In this document: positions 1-9,035 of the stretch, piece after piece
How positions within the stretch are numbered: the first letter of the stretch is position 1
How the letters are laid out: every line of letters begins with the position of its first letter
Origin: Pseudorhodoplanes sp.
GTDB taxonomy: Bacteria > Pseudomonadota > Alphaproteobacteria > Rhizobiales > Xanthobacteraceae
Reading direction: 5' to 3'
Length of the DNA: 64,000 nucleotides
Assembly: GCA_022843165.1 (NCBI GenBank)
Contig: JALHOD010000008.1
Span: 62,001-126,000 of the forward strand
Program-made: the position numbers and the translations under genes
Notes under the pieces: generated by a model
The model's database searches: none
The model's input: only the letters and a program-made list of their open reading frames with translations
Told to the model about the DNA's origin: nothing

Positions 1-1
1 C

Positions 2-691
2 AAGAAGCTCATCGCGCCCTATGTCGGACAGGAAATGTACTGCCCGATCGGTCACAATTTTCGCAAATACGCCGAGTCCGGCGAGATCGAGGTGAAGGAG
101 ACCAGCGAATATCTGCTTTACGCCGGCTTCTTTGCGGCAGCTTCCGGCCAGGAATTCTTTGCGTGGCGCGGCGGTGTCGGCACCAGTATTCCGGACCTGA
201 ACAAGGAATATGTCGAATTCGTCGACCCGATCGGCAAGACCAAGAAGATCATCGCCGTGCCGCCGCTGCGTCCGGACTGGGCGATCATCCATGTCGGCTG
301 GTCGGACGTCTATGGCAACGGCCAGCATCTCGGTGCGCGCTTCGGCGACCGCTGGATGGCGCGATCGGCCAACCGCATCATGACCCAGTGCGAGCGCATC
401 GTGCCGAATTCGGTGATCCGCAAGAACCCGTTCATGACCACGATCGCGTATGCCGACGTCGTAGTTGAGGCGCCCTATGGCGGCCATCCCTACGCCGCGC
501 ACGGCTTCTACAAAGAAGATGTCGAGTTCATCCAGGATTACGTCAAGTGCAGCGAGGCCAATCGCAAGGGCGATAGCAAGACTTGGAACGAGTATCTCAA
601 GCGTCACGTCCAGGAGCATTACAGCTATCTCGACACCGTCGGCATCAAGAAGCTGGTGGGGCTGTACACGCACCCGATCGTGAGCTGGTAA
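2..691 (+). CDS. CoA-transferase family I / IpdA-like subunit alpha (5' end outside the window)
   Basis: The reading frame is open from base 2, so the start lies upstream; about 229 C-terminal residues are visible. The fold family is class I CoA-transferase subunit A. Recognisable stretches are RGGVGTSIPDL, IIHVGWSDVYGNGQ and VVVEAPYGGHPYA, which resemble glutaconate CoA-transferase alpha and, more closely by my recollection, IpdA, the alpha subunit of the cholesterol ring-opening hydrolase. The glutamate in ETSEYLL falls where I remember the essential IpdA glutamate (Glu105 in the mycobacterial enzyme). The beta subunit follows 48 bases downstream and lacks the transferase glutamate, so a CoA-ester hydrolase/C-C lyase is at least as likely as a transferase. 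Family is secure, reaction is inferred. Confidence 0.85.
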   Translation, partial: KKLIAPYVGQEMYCPIGHNFRKYAESGEIEVKETSEYLLYAGFFAAASGQEFFAWRGGVGTSIPDLNKEYVEFVDPIGKTKKIIAVPPLRPDWAIIHVGWSDVYGNGQHLGARFGDRWMARSANRIMTQCERIVPNSVIRKNPFMTTIAYADVVVEAPYGGHPYAAHGFYKEDVEFIQDYVKCSEANRKGDSKTWNEYLKRHVQEHYSYLDTVGIKKLVGLYTHPIVSW

Positions 692-739
692 TCGAACCGA
701 CCATCATCCGTTGATGACAGAATTTGAAGGACGTCAAAA

Positions 740-1573
740 ATGAGCGAGTATTCCTGGAAAGAAATGATGGCGGTCGTGTTCTCGCGCGAGATCAAGGACA
801 CCGACAAGATCACCTCCGGCGCGCACACCGAGATTTTCTTCGCTGCGACCATGCTGGCGCAGAAGACCCACGCGCCCAATCTCAAGCTGCAGCTCGGGGG
901 GTCGGTGACGCTGTGTCAGGTCACCGACGTGGACGTGGAGGAGCTGCCGAAGACGTCGACCGGCTATGAACTGATCCGCTATGCCGAATCCGTTCATGAC
1001 CATCCTGACACCTATCTGTTCTACGGAGCGCCGGGCGGGAAAGACTATTACAAGGACGGCAGCGAATTTCGCGACGTGAACCACTTCTGGTTCGCCGACA
1101 AGTTCTTTGTCGGTGGCATCCAGGCCGACAAGTGGGGCAATACCAACATGATCGGCCTCGCGGGCAAGGACGGGAAGATGTCGTTCCGCGGCCCTGGCAC
1201 CATCGGCATCAACGACATCGCCGTCGGCGTGCGCGACACTTATGTATTCCTCACGGCGCATGACAAGCGCCGGCTGGTCGAGAAGGTCGATTACATCTCG
1301 CACCCCGGCAAGAAAGTCTGCCGCGCGAACGAGTTTTACGGCGGCGGACCGAAGTGGATGGTGACGCCGAAATGCATCTTCGACTTCGATCCGGATACGC
1401 TCGAAGCGCGGCTGGCCATGCTTTTCCCTGGTGTGACGCTGGACGACGTGAAGGCCAATACCGGCTTCGAGGTGAAGACCGCAAAGAAAGTCGAGACTGT
1501 GCCGCCCCCCACCAAGGCGGAGCTCGATGCTTTGCGCAATGAGGTCGACAAGACCGGCGTTCTCCGGCACTGA
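740..1573 (+). CDS. CoA-transferase family I / IpdB-like subunit beta, catalytic Glu absent
   Basis: 277 residues, the full length of a glutaconate CoA-transferase beta-type subunit. The ATG follows a GAAGGA ribosome site. Family hallmarks include FVGGIQADKWGNTNM, KMSFRGPGTIGIND and the C-terminal FPGVTLDDVKANTGFEV. Aligned by eye with glutaconate CoA-transferase beta (recalled sequence), the segment HAPNLKLQLGGS lies over the region ending in the VESG motif. The glutamate that forms the covalent CoA thioester is replaced by Gly53, and no other acidic residue is near. That loss is characteristic of IpdB-type hydrolases. With the upstream alpha subunit it should form an alpha-beta enzyme acting on a CoA thioester made by the synthetase encoded two genes downstream. 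Confidence 0.85.
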   Translation: MSEYSWKEMMAVVFSREIKDTDKITSGAHTEIFFAATMLAQKTHAPNLKLQLGGSVTLCQVTDVDVEELPKTSTGYELIRYAESVHDHPDTYLFYGAPGGKDYYKDGSEFRDVNHFWFADKFFVGGIQADKWGNTNMIGLAGKDGKMSFRGPGTIGINDIAVGVRDTYVFLTAHDKRRLVEKVDYISHPGKKVCRANEFYGGGPKWMVTPKCIFDFDPDTLEARLAMLFPGVTLDDVKANTGFEVKTAKKVETVPPPTKAELDALRNEVDKTGVLRH

Positions 1574-1630
1574 GCCGGAGAACGCCACCATCCAACGAAT
1601 TGAGAAGACAACACGTAAAGGGGGTGCCCC

Positions 1631-3103
1631 ATGACTCAGGCCCAGCCGCAAGTAATCGCAGACTATAAACCTGAAACCTGGGGTGCCTTCATCAACGGCG
1701 AATATGTCGCCGCCGCGAGCGGAAGGACATTCCCGACCTTCAATCCCGGCAATGGCGAGGTAGTGGGCCACCTTGCCGAGTGCGACGACGAGGATATCGA
1801 CCGCGCTGTGAGGGCGGCTGTTGCGGCATTCCCGGCGTGGAAGAAGAAGACCGGCGCGGCGCGCGCCAAGTCACTGATGAAGCTCGCCCAGTTGGTCGAG
1901 GGGCATGGTGCGAAGCTGGCCGAACTGGAATCGCTGAATGCCGGGAAGCCGATCCGCGATTCCAAGGCCATCGACGCAGTGACCGCGATCGATGCGCTGG
2001 AATATTTCGCCGGGATGGCGACCAAAATCCAGGGCGACACAATTCCCGTGCCGGGTCCTTACATCAATATGACGCTGCGGGAACCGCTCGGGGTGATCGG
2101 CGGGATCATTCCCTGGAATTACCCGCTGCTGCAGGCGATCTGGAAGATCGCGCCTGCCATCGCAGCCGGCAACACGGTGGTTCTGAAGCCGGCCGAGCAG
2201 GCCTGCCTGTCGGTCATGTATCTTGGAAAGCTTATTCAGGAGGCCGGCATTCCCGCCGGCGTAGTCAATATCGTCCCGGGCTATGGAGCGGTGGCGGGCC
2301 TGGCACTGGTGCAGCATCATCTTGTGGCCAAGGTGATGTTTACCGGCTCGACCGAGACTGGCAAGCGCATTGCGGCGGAAGCCGCAGCGACGCTGAAGCC
2401 GGTCGGACTCGAGCTGGGCGGCAAGAGCGCCGTCGTCGTGTACGAGGATGCGCCGATTGATCAGGCCGCGTCGATCGCGGCCATGTCGATCTTCAGCAAC
2501 CAGGGGCAGGTCTGCACCGCCGGATCGCGGCTTTTCCTGCATGAGAAGATTCACGACCAGGTGCTGGAGAAGGTGATCGAGGCCGCGAAGAAAGTGCGGC
2601 TCGGCTACCAGATGGATCCCGTTACCACAATGGGTCCGCTGATCTCCGCAAAGCAGAAGGATCGCGTGCTGGGCTACATCGCCAGCGGAAAGAAGGATGC
2701 CAAGCTCGTCTATGGCGGCGAGGAGCCGAAAGGGCTCGAGAAAGGATTTTTCGTCGGGCCGGCCATTTTCGATCAAGTGCAGAACTCGATGAGGATCGCG
2801 CGCGAGGAAATTTTTGGGCCGGTGCTATCGGTACTGACGTTCAAGGACGAGGGGGAAGCGCTGGCCCTCGCCAATGATTGCCCGTTCGGTCTTGCCGCGT
2901 CGGTGATCACGCGTGATGTCGGCCGCGCCATGCGCGCGGCGCAGGCTTTCGAAGCCGGCAACGTCTGGGTCAACGCGTGGGGCGCGGTCTCATCGATGGC
3001 GCCCTATGGCGGTTACAAGAACAGCGGCTACGGCCGCGAAATGGGCTTCGCGGTCATGCGCGAGGTGACGCAAGAAAAGAGTGTGTGGGTCAACGTTCGC
3101 TAG
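1631..3103 (+). CDS. NAD(P)-dependent aldehyde dehydrogenase
   Basis: 490 residues, normal for the ALDH superfamily, oxidising an aldehyde to a carboxylate in the cytoplasm. Visible motifs are the Rossmann region PWNYPLLQAIWKIAPAIAAGNTVVLKPAE, the general base Glu261 in LELGGKSA, and the nucleophile Cys295 in SNQGQVCTAGSRL. The C-terminal EIFGPVLSV and PYGGYKNSGYGREMG motifs are intact, so the enzyme should be active. Closest in style to betaine/aromatic aldehyde dehydrogenases, but the substrate cannot be read from sequence. It lies 57 bases after the CoA-transferase-like pair and 21 bases before the acyl-CoA synthetase. The likely job is making the acid that the synthetase then activates. 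Confidence 0.9.
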   Translation: MTQAQPQVIADYKPETWGAFINGEYVAAASGRTFPTFNPGNGEVVGHLAECDDEDIDRAVRAAVAAFPAWKKKTGAARAKSLMKLAQLVEGHGAKLAELESLNAGKPIRDSKAIDAVTAIDALEYFAGMATKIQGDTIPVPGPYINMTLREPLGVIGGIIPWNYPLLQAIWKIAPAIAAGNTVVLKPAEQACLSVMYLGKLIQEAGIPAGVVNIVPGYGAVAGLALVQHHLVAKVMFTGSTETGKRIAAEAAATLKPVGLELGGKSAVVVYEDAPIDQAASIAAMSIFSNQGQVCTAGSRLFLHEKIHDQVLEKVIEAAKKVRLGYQMDPVTTMGPLISAKQKDRVLGYIASGKKDAKLVYGGEEPKGLEKGFFVGPAIFDQVQNSMRIAREEIFGPVLSVLTFKDEGEALALANDCPFGLAASVITRDVGRAMRAAQAFEAGNVWVNAWGAVSSMAPYGGYKNSGYGREMGFAVMREVTQEKSVWVNVR

Positions 3104-3124
3104 ATCTCCAGCCGGGGAGGAGAC

Positions 3125-5047
3125 GTGGGACAGGGCTACAACCGCAGAAGGGCCCAGGAACTCGATACCTGGAGCATTCCGCAATGGTTTGTCGCACGCT
3201 GTGAGACAACGCCAAAAAATGTTGCTTTTCGCTACAAGGATCAGGGCCTCTATCAGGAGGTGACCTGGGCGGCGTATCGCGACATCGCGGAGGCCTTTCT
3301 CGCCGGTCTCGAATCGTTTGGTTTGCAGCGGGGAGATCGCGTCGCTGCCATGTCCGATCCTTGCCGCGAATTTCTGATCGCGGATATGGCGGCGATGTGC
3401 GGCGGCGCCATCTGCTACGGGATCTACACCACCTGTTCGGTCAGCGAGGTTGAGTATCAGCTGGAAAACGGCGACGCCGCCATTTTTCTGGCCGAGAACC
3501 AGGAATTCGTTGACAAGGCACTGAGCGCCGCCAGCGGGCTGCCGCAGGTCCGCAAGATCATCGTTTTCGATACGCGCGCATTGTTCCAGTATCGCGACGA
3601 ACGCCTGATCAGCTTCGAGAAGGTTGTCGAACTGGGGCGCGATCGTCTCGCGGCGACCGGAATGGCCGGAAAATTTCTGTCCGAGCGAGCCGCGCGTGTG
3701 CTGCCGCACGATATTGCCGTGCTTGTCTACACGTCCGGTACGACTGGCCCGCCGAAAGGCGCGATGCATGATCATGCCTCGCTGATGTGGGGCTTCGGAA
3801 ATGCCTATCTGGAGGCCTTTCCCGAGCTTAATGACGGCGTTCACCGGGCAGTATCGCATCTGCCAATGGCGCATCTGATCGAACGCTCGATGTCGATCTG
3901 CCTGCCGCTCGTCGCCGACGTCATTCCGCATATCGGTGAGGAAGTGGAGGATTTGCCGGGCACGCTCTACGAGGTGCGGCCGACTTTCATGAATGTCGTT
4001 CCGCGCATTCTGGAAAAGATCTCGTCCCAGATCATCATCGGCATCCAGCGCAGCTCGTTCATCAAGCGCCGTACCTATTCGTGGGCCATGCAGGCCGGAA
4101 CACGCTATCGCGCGGTCCACTGGCGGGGCGGACGGCCCGGGTTGGCTCTGCGTGTTCAGCAGGGGCTCGCCAATCTGCTGGTGTTTCAACCTCTGTTGCG
4201 GAAGGCCGGTCTCTGCAAGATCCGCACGATCCTCTGCGCGGGCGCACCGCTGCCGCAGAAGATCCAGGAGCAATGGGAGATCTGGGGCGTCAATGTCCGC
4301 AATCTCTATGGCATCACCGAAGGCGGCTATGTTCTTTGCCAGAAGCCTGCTTTTCCGTCGCCGGCCACCGGAGGCATAGCGATCCATCCACGCGAGGTGA
4401 AGTGCGGGCCGGATGGCGAATTGCTGGTGCGCGGTCGCGGGCTGTTCCGCGGCTACTGGAAGAACGACGAAGGCACCCGGGCTACCATGCAGGATGGCTG
4501 GCTGACGACCGGCGACGTCGCCGAAGCAAACGACAAGGGCGAGTTCCGGATCGTGGACCGCAAGAAGGACATCATGATTACGAGCGGTGGCAAGAATATT
4601 GCGCCGAGCGAGATCGAGAACCTTCTCAAGAGCAGCCCCTATATCAGCGAGGCGGCATTGATCGGCGACGGCCGGAAATTCGTCACGTCGCTGATCGAGA
4701 TTGATTTCGGCTCGGTCGCGGAATGGGCGCGCCAGAACAAGGTGATCTATACCAGTTTCCAGTCGCTTGTGTCCGATCCCCGGATCGTTGACCTGATCGC
4801 GCGCGAAATCCAGGCGGTCAATGACCAGCTCGCCCGCGTCGAGCAGGTCAAGAAATTCCGGATCATTCCCAAGGAACTCGACCCGGAGGAGGGCGATACT
4901 ACGCCAACCCGCAAGATCAAGCGCAAGCATCTCGCTGCGTTGTTCGAAGATCTGATCTCCGACATGTACGCCGAAGAAACTACCGAGAAAGTGGAGCGGG
5001 CTCAGGCCGGCCAGTTGGGCCGACCCGAGCAACGACTTCACGCTTAA
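3125..5047 (+). CDS. AMP-forming acyl-CoA synthetase (long-chain/aryl acid type)
   Basis: 640 residues with a GTG start preceded by GGGGAGGAG. Converts a carboxylic acid, ATP and CoA to acyl-CoA, AMP and PPi. The P-loop VYTSGTTGPPKGAMHDH, the A5-type NLYGITEGG, the A7-type GWLTTGDVAE and the hinge DRKKDIMITSGGKNIAPSEIE are all present, as is the catalytic lysine region TPTRKIKRKHL near the C terminus. Length and the N-terminal domain match FadD-like long-chain or steroid side-chain ligases more than acetyl-CoA synthetases. In this operon it would activate the acid delivered by the Liv-type importer or by the aldehyde dehydrogenase. Substrate unknown. Confidence 0.88.
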   Translation: MGQGYNRRRAQELDTWSIPQWFVARCETTPKNVAFRYKDQGLYQEVTWAAYRDIAEAFLAGLESFGLQRGDRVAAMSDPCREFLIADMAAMCGGAICYGIYTTCSVSEVEYQLENGDAAIFLAENQEFVDKALSAASGLPQVRKIIVFDTRALFQYRDERLISFEKVVELGRDRLAATGMAGKFLSERAARVLPHDIAVLVYTSGTTGPPKGAMHDHASLMWGFGNAYLEAFPELNDGVHRAVSHLPMAHLIERSMSICLPLVADVIPHIGEEVEDLPGTLYEVRPTFMNVVPRILEKISSQIIIGIQRSSFIKRRTYSWAMQAGTRYRAVHWRGGRPGLALRVQQGLANLLVFQPLLRKAGLCKIRTILCAGAPLPQKIQEQWEIWGVNVRNLYGITEGGYVLCQKPAFPSPATGGIAIHPREVKCGPDGELLVRGRGLFRGYWKNDEGTRATMQDGWLTTGDVAEANDKGEFRIVDRKKDIMITSGGKNIAPSEIENLLKSSPYISEAALIGDGRKFVTSLIEIDFGSVAEWARQNKVIYTSFQSLVSDPRIVDLIAREIQAVNDQLARVEQVKKFRIIPKELDPEEGDTTPTRKIKRKHLAALFEDLISDMYAEETTEKVERAQAGQLGRPEQRLHA

Positions 5048-5061
5048 AGGGAGGAATGAGC

Positions 5062-6249
5062 ATGACGATCAATATCTGGAATAAGCCGCTGACGACGCTC
5101 CTTGCCGCCATGGCCGCAACGGTCATCGCTGGCCAGGTTCAGGCCCAGGAATACAAGATTGGCTATGTCACCGACATGTCGGGGCCTCTGGCCGGCTCCT
5201 ATACGCCGACCTGGCAGGGCTTCGAGCTCTACATGAAGGCTCTCAACGACAAAGGTGGCATCAATGGCCGCAAGATCAGGATTTCGCTCGACGATGACGG
5301 CCTGCGTGCCGATCGCGCGGTGGCCGCAGCAAAAAAACAGGTGGAGCGCGACGAGGTTCTCGGCATTTTCGGGTTGAGCCTGAGCAGCACCATCGGCCCG
5401 GTGATCGTGGAAATGCGGAAAGCGGGCGTGCCGGTGGTCAGCACCTTTAGCGCGGTGCTGGATGCCTTGGCTCCGGCCAAGCCGTTCTATTACAGCACCG
5501 GCGTGACCTTCGAGGTTGCAGGCGAAGCGATCGGCACGCTCTCACAACAGATCACGCCGAAGGGCAAGGTGGTTGGCATCACCTTCGACAGCGTCGGCGG
5601 GCGCGCGGCGCTTCGCCACAACAAGTTGATGGCGGAGAAGCTCGGCTACACCTGGGACGAGGTTGTGTTCCCCGTCCGCACGGCGGATTTCACGCCATTC
5701 GCGCAATCGGTCGCCGCATTCAAGCCGGATATCGTCGTCGGCCATTATGGCGCCGAACAGAATCTCGGAATGATCACCGCCCTGCGCGCGGCAGGCTATG
5801 CCGGACCCTATGTGATCGCCTCCTATGGCGCGTCGGAAACGACCGCCAAACAGGCGGCCGAGCGTGCCGGCAGCGGTGCCAATCTCTACATGGTGTCTCG
5901 ATATGCGCCGGCAACAGATTCGGCGCCAGGCTTGCCGGCGCTTCGCGAAGCCGCCAAGAAGTATGGTGTCGAGAATCCCGGCATGATGCATGTCACCGGC
6001 TGGACCCTCGGCATGCTGGCCGCCAATGCGCTTGAGAAATGCGGAGCGAACTGCACGCGCGAGAGCCTCGACAAGGCGATCCAGCAGGTGAAGATCGACA
6101 CGCAGGGGTTGACCGGCGGTGCGATCGAGATGACGGCCAACGATCACTATGGCCCGAGCTACTGGCGCCTTTACCGCTGGGAAGCCGGCGAGCTCAAGCC
6201 GGCCGGCAGCTGGATCCGTAAAGACAAGCTTGAATTCCCGGCCCAGTAA
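5062..6249 (+). CDS. Liv-type ABC transporter periplasmic substrate-binding protein
   Basis: About 395 residues. Two in-frame ATGs exist at 5056 and 5062; GGGAGG ends one base before the first but seven bases before the second, so 5062 is chosen. A signal peptide ends near VQAQ, giving a mature protein that begins EYKIGYVTDMSGPLAG, the typical start of the type I periplasmic-binding (Peripla_BP_6) family. The family binds branched amino acids but in catabolic operons often aromatic or alicyclic acids. It is followed at once by two permeases and two ATPases, making a complete five-gene importer. Ligand inferred to be the acid processed by the upstream enzymes. Confidence 0.9.
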   Translation: MTINIWNKPLTTLLAAMAATVIAGQVQAQEYKIGYVTDMSGPLAGSYTPTWQGFELYMKALNDKGGINGRKIRISLDDDGLRADRAVAAAKKQVERDEVLGIFGLSLSSTIGPVIVEMRKAGVPVVSTFSAVLDALAPAKPFYYSTGVTFEVAGEAIGTLSQQITPKGKVVGITFDSVGGRAALRHNKLMAEKLGYTWDEVVFPVRTADFTPFAQSVAAFKPDIVVGHYGAEQNLGMITALRAAGYAGPYVIASYGASETTAKQAAERAGSGANLYMVSRYAPATDSAPGLPALREAAKKYGVENPGMMHVTGWTLGMLAANALEKCGANCTRESLDKAIQQVKIDTQGLTGGAIEMTANDHYGPSYWRLYRWEAGELKPAGSWIRKDKLEFPAQ

Positions 6250-6264
6250 GTCGGGAGTTCGGCC

Positions 6265-7131
6265 GTGGAACTGCTGGTCAGCATCATTGTTCTGGGCACG
6301 ACCTATGCCTTGCTGGCCGCAGGCATTGTGATTGTCTACAAGGCCTCCCGCGTCGTGAATTTCGCCCATGGCGAATTGGCGATCGTGGGGGCCTACGTTT
6401 TCTATTCGGTAGCGATCATGATGCCGGGACACTCGTTGCCGCTGACGATTGCCGTGACGGCGATCGTCAGCGTCATCTTCGGCGTCATTGTATACTTCGC
6501 GCTGATGCGCAGCTTGCTGGGACAACCCACCTTCGTTGCCGCGATGGTGACGATCGGTGTGGCCATCATCTTCAAGGCCGCGATCGTGGTGGTCTGGCAG
6601 TCCAAAAGTGTCGGCGTCAATCTCGGCCGGCAAATTCTCTATACCTATCCGGGAGGAGGGCGGCTCACTGCAGTCGATCTGATCACTGTAATTGCCGGTG
6701 TCCTGTTTTTTGCCGCGATGTTCGGTTTCTTTGGTTATACGCGTCTGGGCCGGCAGTTCCGCGGCGCGGCCGAGAACCCGCTGCTGGCCAGCCAGCGTCA
6801 GGTGAATGTCAACCTGATCCTCGCGCTCGCCTGGGGCACGGCGGTGTTCGCGGCGTCGCTGGCGGGCGTGCTGTTCGGATCGCGCTCGATGCTCAGCCCG
6901 CAAAGCACGATCATCGGACTGAGCGGTCTTACCGCGGCATTGGTCGGCGGTCTCGACAGCCTGCGTGGGGCGATCATCGGCGGCATGCTGGTCGCGACCG
7001 CCACTTTCATCACCGCAAGGCTGATCGATCCCGCGCTGAGCGAAGCGGTTCCCTTTGCAATTCTTCTGGTCGTGATGTGCTGGCGCCCGTGGGGCCTGTT
7101 CGGAACGCCTGAAGAACTGAACCGGGTCTAG
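6265..7131 (+). CDS. livH: Liv-type ABC transporter inner-membrane permease LivH
   Basis: 288 residues, almost entirely hydrophobic with about eight membrane segments. GTG start with GGGAG seven bases upstream. The LivH signature region is visible as YKASRVVNFAHGELAIVGAY near the N terminus, and the coupling-helix region is GLSGLTAALVGGLDSLRGAIIGG. It pairs with the LivM protein encoded 15 bases downstream to form the channel, and docks on the LivF/LivG ATPases. Gene order is binding protein, H, M, F, G with gaps of 2-15 bases or overlap, so one transcript is expected. Confidence 0.92.
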   Translation: MELLVSIIVLGTTYALLAAGIVIVYKASRVVNFAHGELAIVGAYVFYSVAIMMPGHSLPLTIAVTAIVSVIFGVIVYFALMRSLLGQPTFVAAMVTIGVAIIFKAAIVVVWQSKSVGVNLGRQILYTYPGGGRLTAVDLITVIAGVLFFAAMFGFFGYTRLGRQFRGAAENPLLASQRQVNVNLILALAWGTAVFAASLAGVLFGSRSMLSPQSTIIGLSGLTAALVGGLDSLRGAIIGGMLVATATFITARLIDPALSEAVPFAILLVVMCWRPWGLFGTPEELNRV

Positions 7132-7146
7132 GACAGGACGAAATTC

Positions 7147-8226
7147 ATGGCCGCGGGCAGTCCTTATCTTCGCGTTTCCTATGCCGAGACCAACAGGATT
7201 TTTCCTGAACCCTATCAGCGGGTGGTGGTGACTGCCGCGCTTGTCGCGCTGCTTGCGGTTCCATTCTTCGGCAGCGGCTACCTGCTGCACCTGATGAATC
7301 TCACCTTTTTGGCAGTCATCGGCGCCGTCGGTCTGAACCTGCTGACCGGCTATTGCGGGCAGGTGTCGCTCGGTCATGCCAGCTTCATGGCGATCGGGGC
7401 GTTCGTCACCGCCATTCTGACCAATCTGTATGCCGCACCATTCTGGCTCGCTGTTCCGGCTTCCTGCATCATTGGTGCGGCCGTAGGCTTTGTGGTCGGT
7501 CTGCCGGCCTTGCGCTTTCGCGGCATCTATCTTGCGATCACCACATTGGCGATGCACTACGCCATCATCTTCATCCTCACGACGTATCAGGCCAAATTCG
7601 GATCGAGCGCGACGGCTGGAATATCGATTCCCGCGCCGGTCATTGGCTCGTGGCAGATCGAGGGCGGACGGTCCTGGTATTATGTCCTGCTTCTGACTGG
7701 CGTGGCGACGGTTCTGTTTGGATTGAACCTGTCGCGCAGCTATGTCGGGCGCGCCTGGGTGGCGATCCGGGATCGCGATATCGCGGCCGCGTCCGTGGGC
7801 ATCAATGTCACGCGGTTCAAGCTGCTGGCCTTCGTTACCAGCGCCGCGCTCGCTGCGCTCGCCGGCAGTCTCGGCGCCTATTTTTCCGGGGTGGTGACGG
7901 TCGAGGCCTACACGCTGGAACTCGCGATTCTCTATCTGGCCATGATCATCGTCGGCGGCATGGGCTCGATAGCCGGGTCGGTTCTGGGCGCCGTTTTCAT
8001 GACGCTGCTGCCGTTCTGGATCGAGCACGGCTTTGACATGCTGCCGCCGAACTGGCGTCTGGGCTCCACCTCTTATGGGTTGCAGGAGGCGGCTATCGGC
8101 ATCGTCATCATTCTGTTCCTGTTGTTCGAGCCGAAAGGACTGATCGAGATCTACCGCCGCATTGCCCTGTATTTCGAGCGCTGGCCCTTCCGGTACCGCG
8201 AATTGTCGCCTGCGGAGAGGCGCTAG
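7147..8226 (+). CDS. livM: Liv-type ABC transporter inner-membrane permease LivM
   Basis: 359 residues with about ten membrane segments. LivM family motifs are NLLTGYCGQVSLGHASFMAIGA and the coupling region LAMIIVGGMGSIAGSVLGAVF. A soluble N-terminal stretch of about 25 residues precedes the first membrane helix, slightly longer than usual. It forms the permease heterodimer with LivH. The stop codon lies two bases before the ATG of the first ATPase gene, which implies translational coupling. Confidence 0.92.
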   Translation: MAAGSPYLRVSYAETNRIFPEPYQRVVVTAALVALLAVPFFGSGYLLHLMNLTFLAVIGAVGLNLLTGYCGQVSLGHASFMAIGAFVTAILTNLYAAPFWLAVPASCIIGAAVGFVVGLPALRFRGIYLAITTLAMHYAIIFILTTYQAKFGSSATAGISIPAPVIGSWQIEGGRSWYYVLLLTGVATVLFGLNLSRSYVGRAWVAIRDRDIAAASVGINVTRFKLLAFVTSAALAALAGSLGAYFSGVVTVEAYTLELAILYLAMIIVGGMGSIAGSVLGAVFMTLLPFWIEHGFDMLPPNWRLGSTSYGLQEAAIGIVIILFLLFEPKGLIEIYRRIALYFERWPFRYRELSPAERR

Positions 8227-8228
8227 CA

Positions 8229-9035
8229 ATGACTACGCAGCCGGCTCAAACCGATCCTCTGCTCGACGTGCGACAGTTGGAGGTCGTCTACAACCACGTC
8301 GCGACGGCGGTGCAGGGCGTCAGCATCGAGGTGCGCCGCGGCGACATCGTCACCATGATCGGTACCAACGGATCGGGCAAGACGACTACTTTGCGCGCTA
8401 TTTCGGGCTTTCTGCCGGCGGAAGACGTGGCCATCACCGATGGCACCATTGTCTTTGACAAGACCTCGATCGTCGGAACCATGCCGCACCTGATTTCCCG
8501 CCGCGGCATCGTTCTGGTTCCAGAGCGCAGCAAGCTGTTCGAGACGCTGACGGTGCAGGAAAATCTCCACTTCAATCTTACGCGGCAAAGGCGCGAGATC
8601 CGCGACAAGGTGCTCGGCTATTTTCCGCGTCTGGCCGAACGGCAATCGCAGGTGGCCGGCTATCTGAGCGGCGGCGAGAAACAGATGCTGGCAATCGGCA
8701 TGGCGCTGATGTGCGAACCAAAACTGCTGCTGGTCGACGAATTGTCGCTGGGGCTCGCCCCCATCGTCACCCACGAGATCATGACGATTCTGCAGACAAT
8801 CAATCGCGACCTGGGACTTGCTATGCTGATCGTCGAGCAGAATGCCGCCGCCGCCCTCGGCGTTGCGTCCTTCGGATATGTTCTGGAGGGCGGCCGGGTG
8901 GTGTTCAAGGGTCCGGCCGCTACCCTGATGCAGCATCAGGACATCAAGGAGTTCTACTTGGGCGGAGGAGAAGGAAAGTCGCGCAGCTATCGCGACCTCC
9001 GGCAATATGCCCGCAAGCGGAGGTGGTGGGGATGA
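8229..9035 (+). CDS. livF: Liv-type ABC transporter ATPase LivF
   Basis: 268 residues. Walker A is GTNGSGKTT, the Q-loop region is followed by the LivF-type PERSKLFETLTVQENL, the signature is YLSGGEKQMLAIGMAL, Walker B is LLLVDELSLGLAP and the H-region is LIVEQNAAAAL. The LSLGLAP segment and the IVEQN motif mark it as LivF rather than LivG. The C terminus is basic and about 30 residues longer than usual (KSRSYRDLRQYARKRRWWG). Its TGA overlaps the ATG of the LivG gene (ATGA). Confidence 0.92.
   Translation: MTTQPAQTDPLLDVRQLEVVYNHVATAVQGVSIEVRRGDIVTMIGTNGSGKTTTLRAISGFLPAEDVAITDGTIVFDKTSIVGTMPHLISRRGIVLVPERSKLFETLTVQENLHFNLTRQRREIRDKVLGYFPRLAERQSQVAGYLSGGEKQMLAIGMALMCEPKLLLVDELSLGLAPIVTHEIMTILQTINRDLGLAMLIVEQNAAAALGVASFGYVLEGGRVVFKGPAATLMQHQDIKEFYLGGGEGKSRSYRDLRQYARKRRWWG

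Noticed and set aside
2990-5041. 683-codon reverse frame opposite the acyl-CoA synthetase
   Set aside because: Mirror of a well-supported forward gene; no recognisable domain.
5542-8229. 895-codon reverse-strand open frame opposite the Liv binding protein and permeases
   Set aside because: Composition is low-complexity (rich in Arg, Gln, Asp, His, typical of antisense frames in GC-rich DNA); the forward strand encodes clear family proteins.
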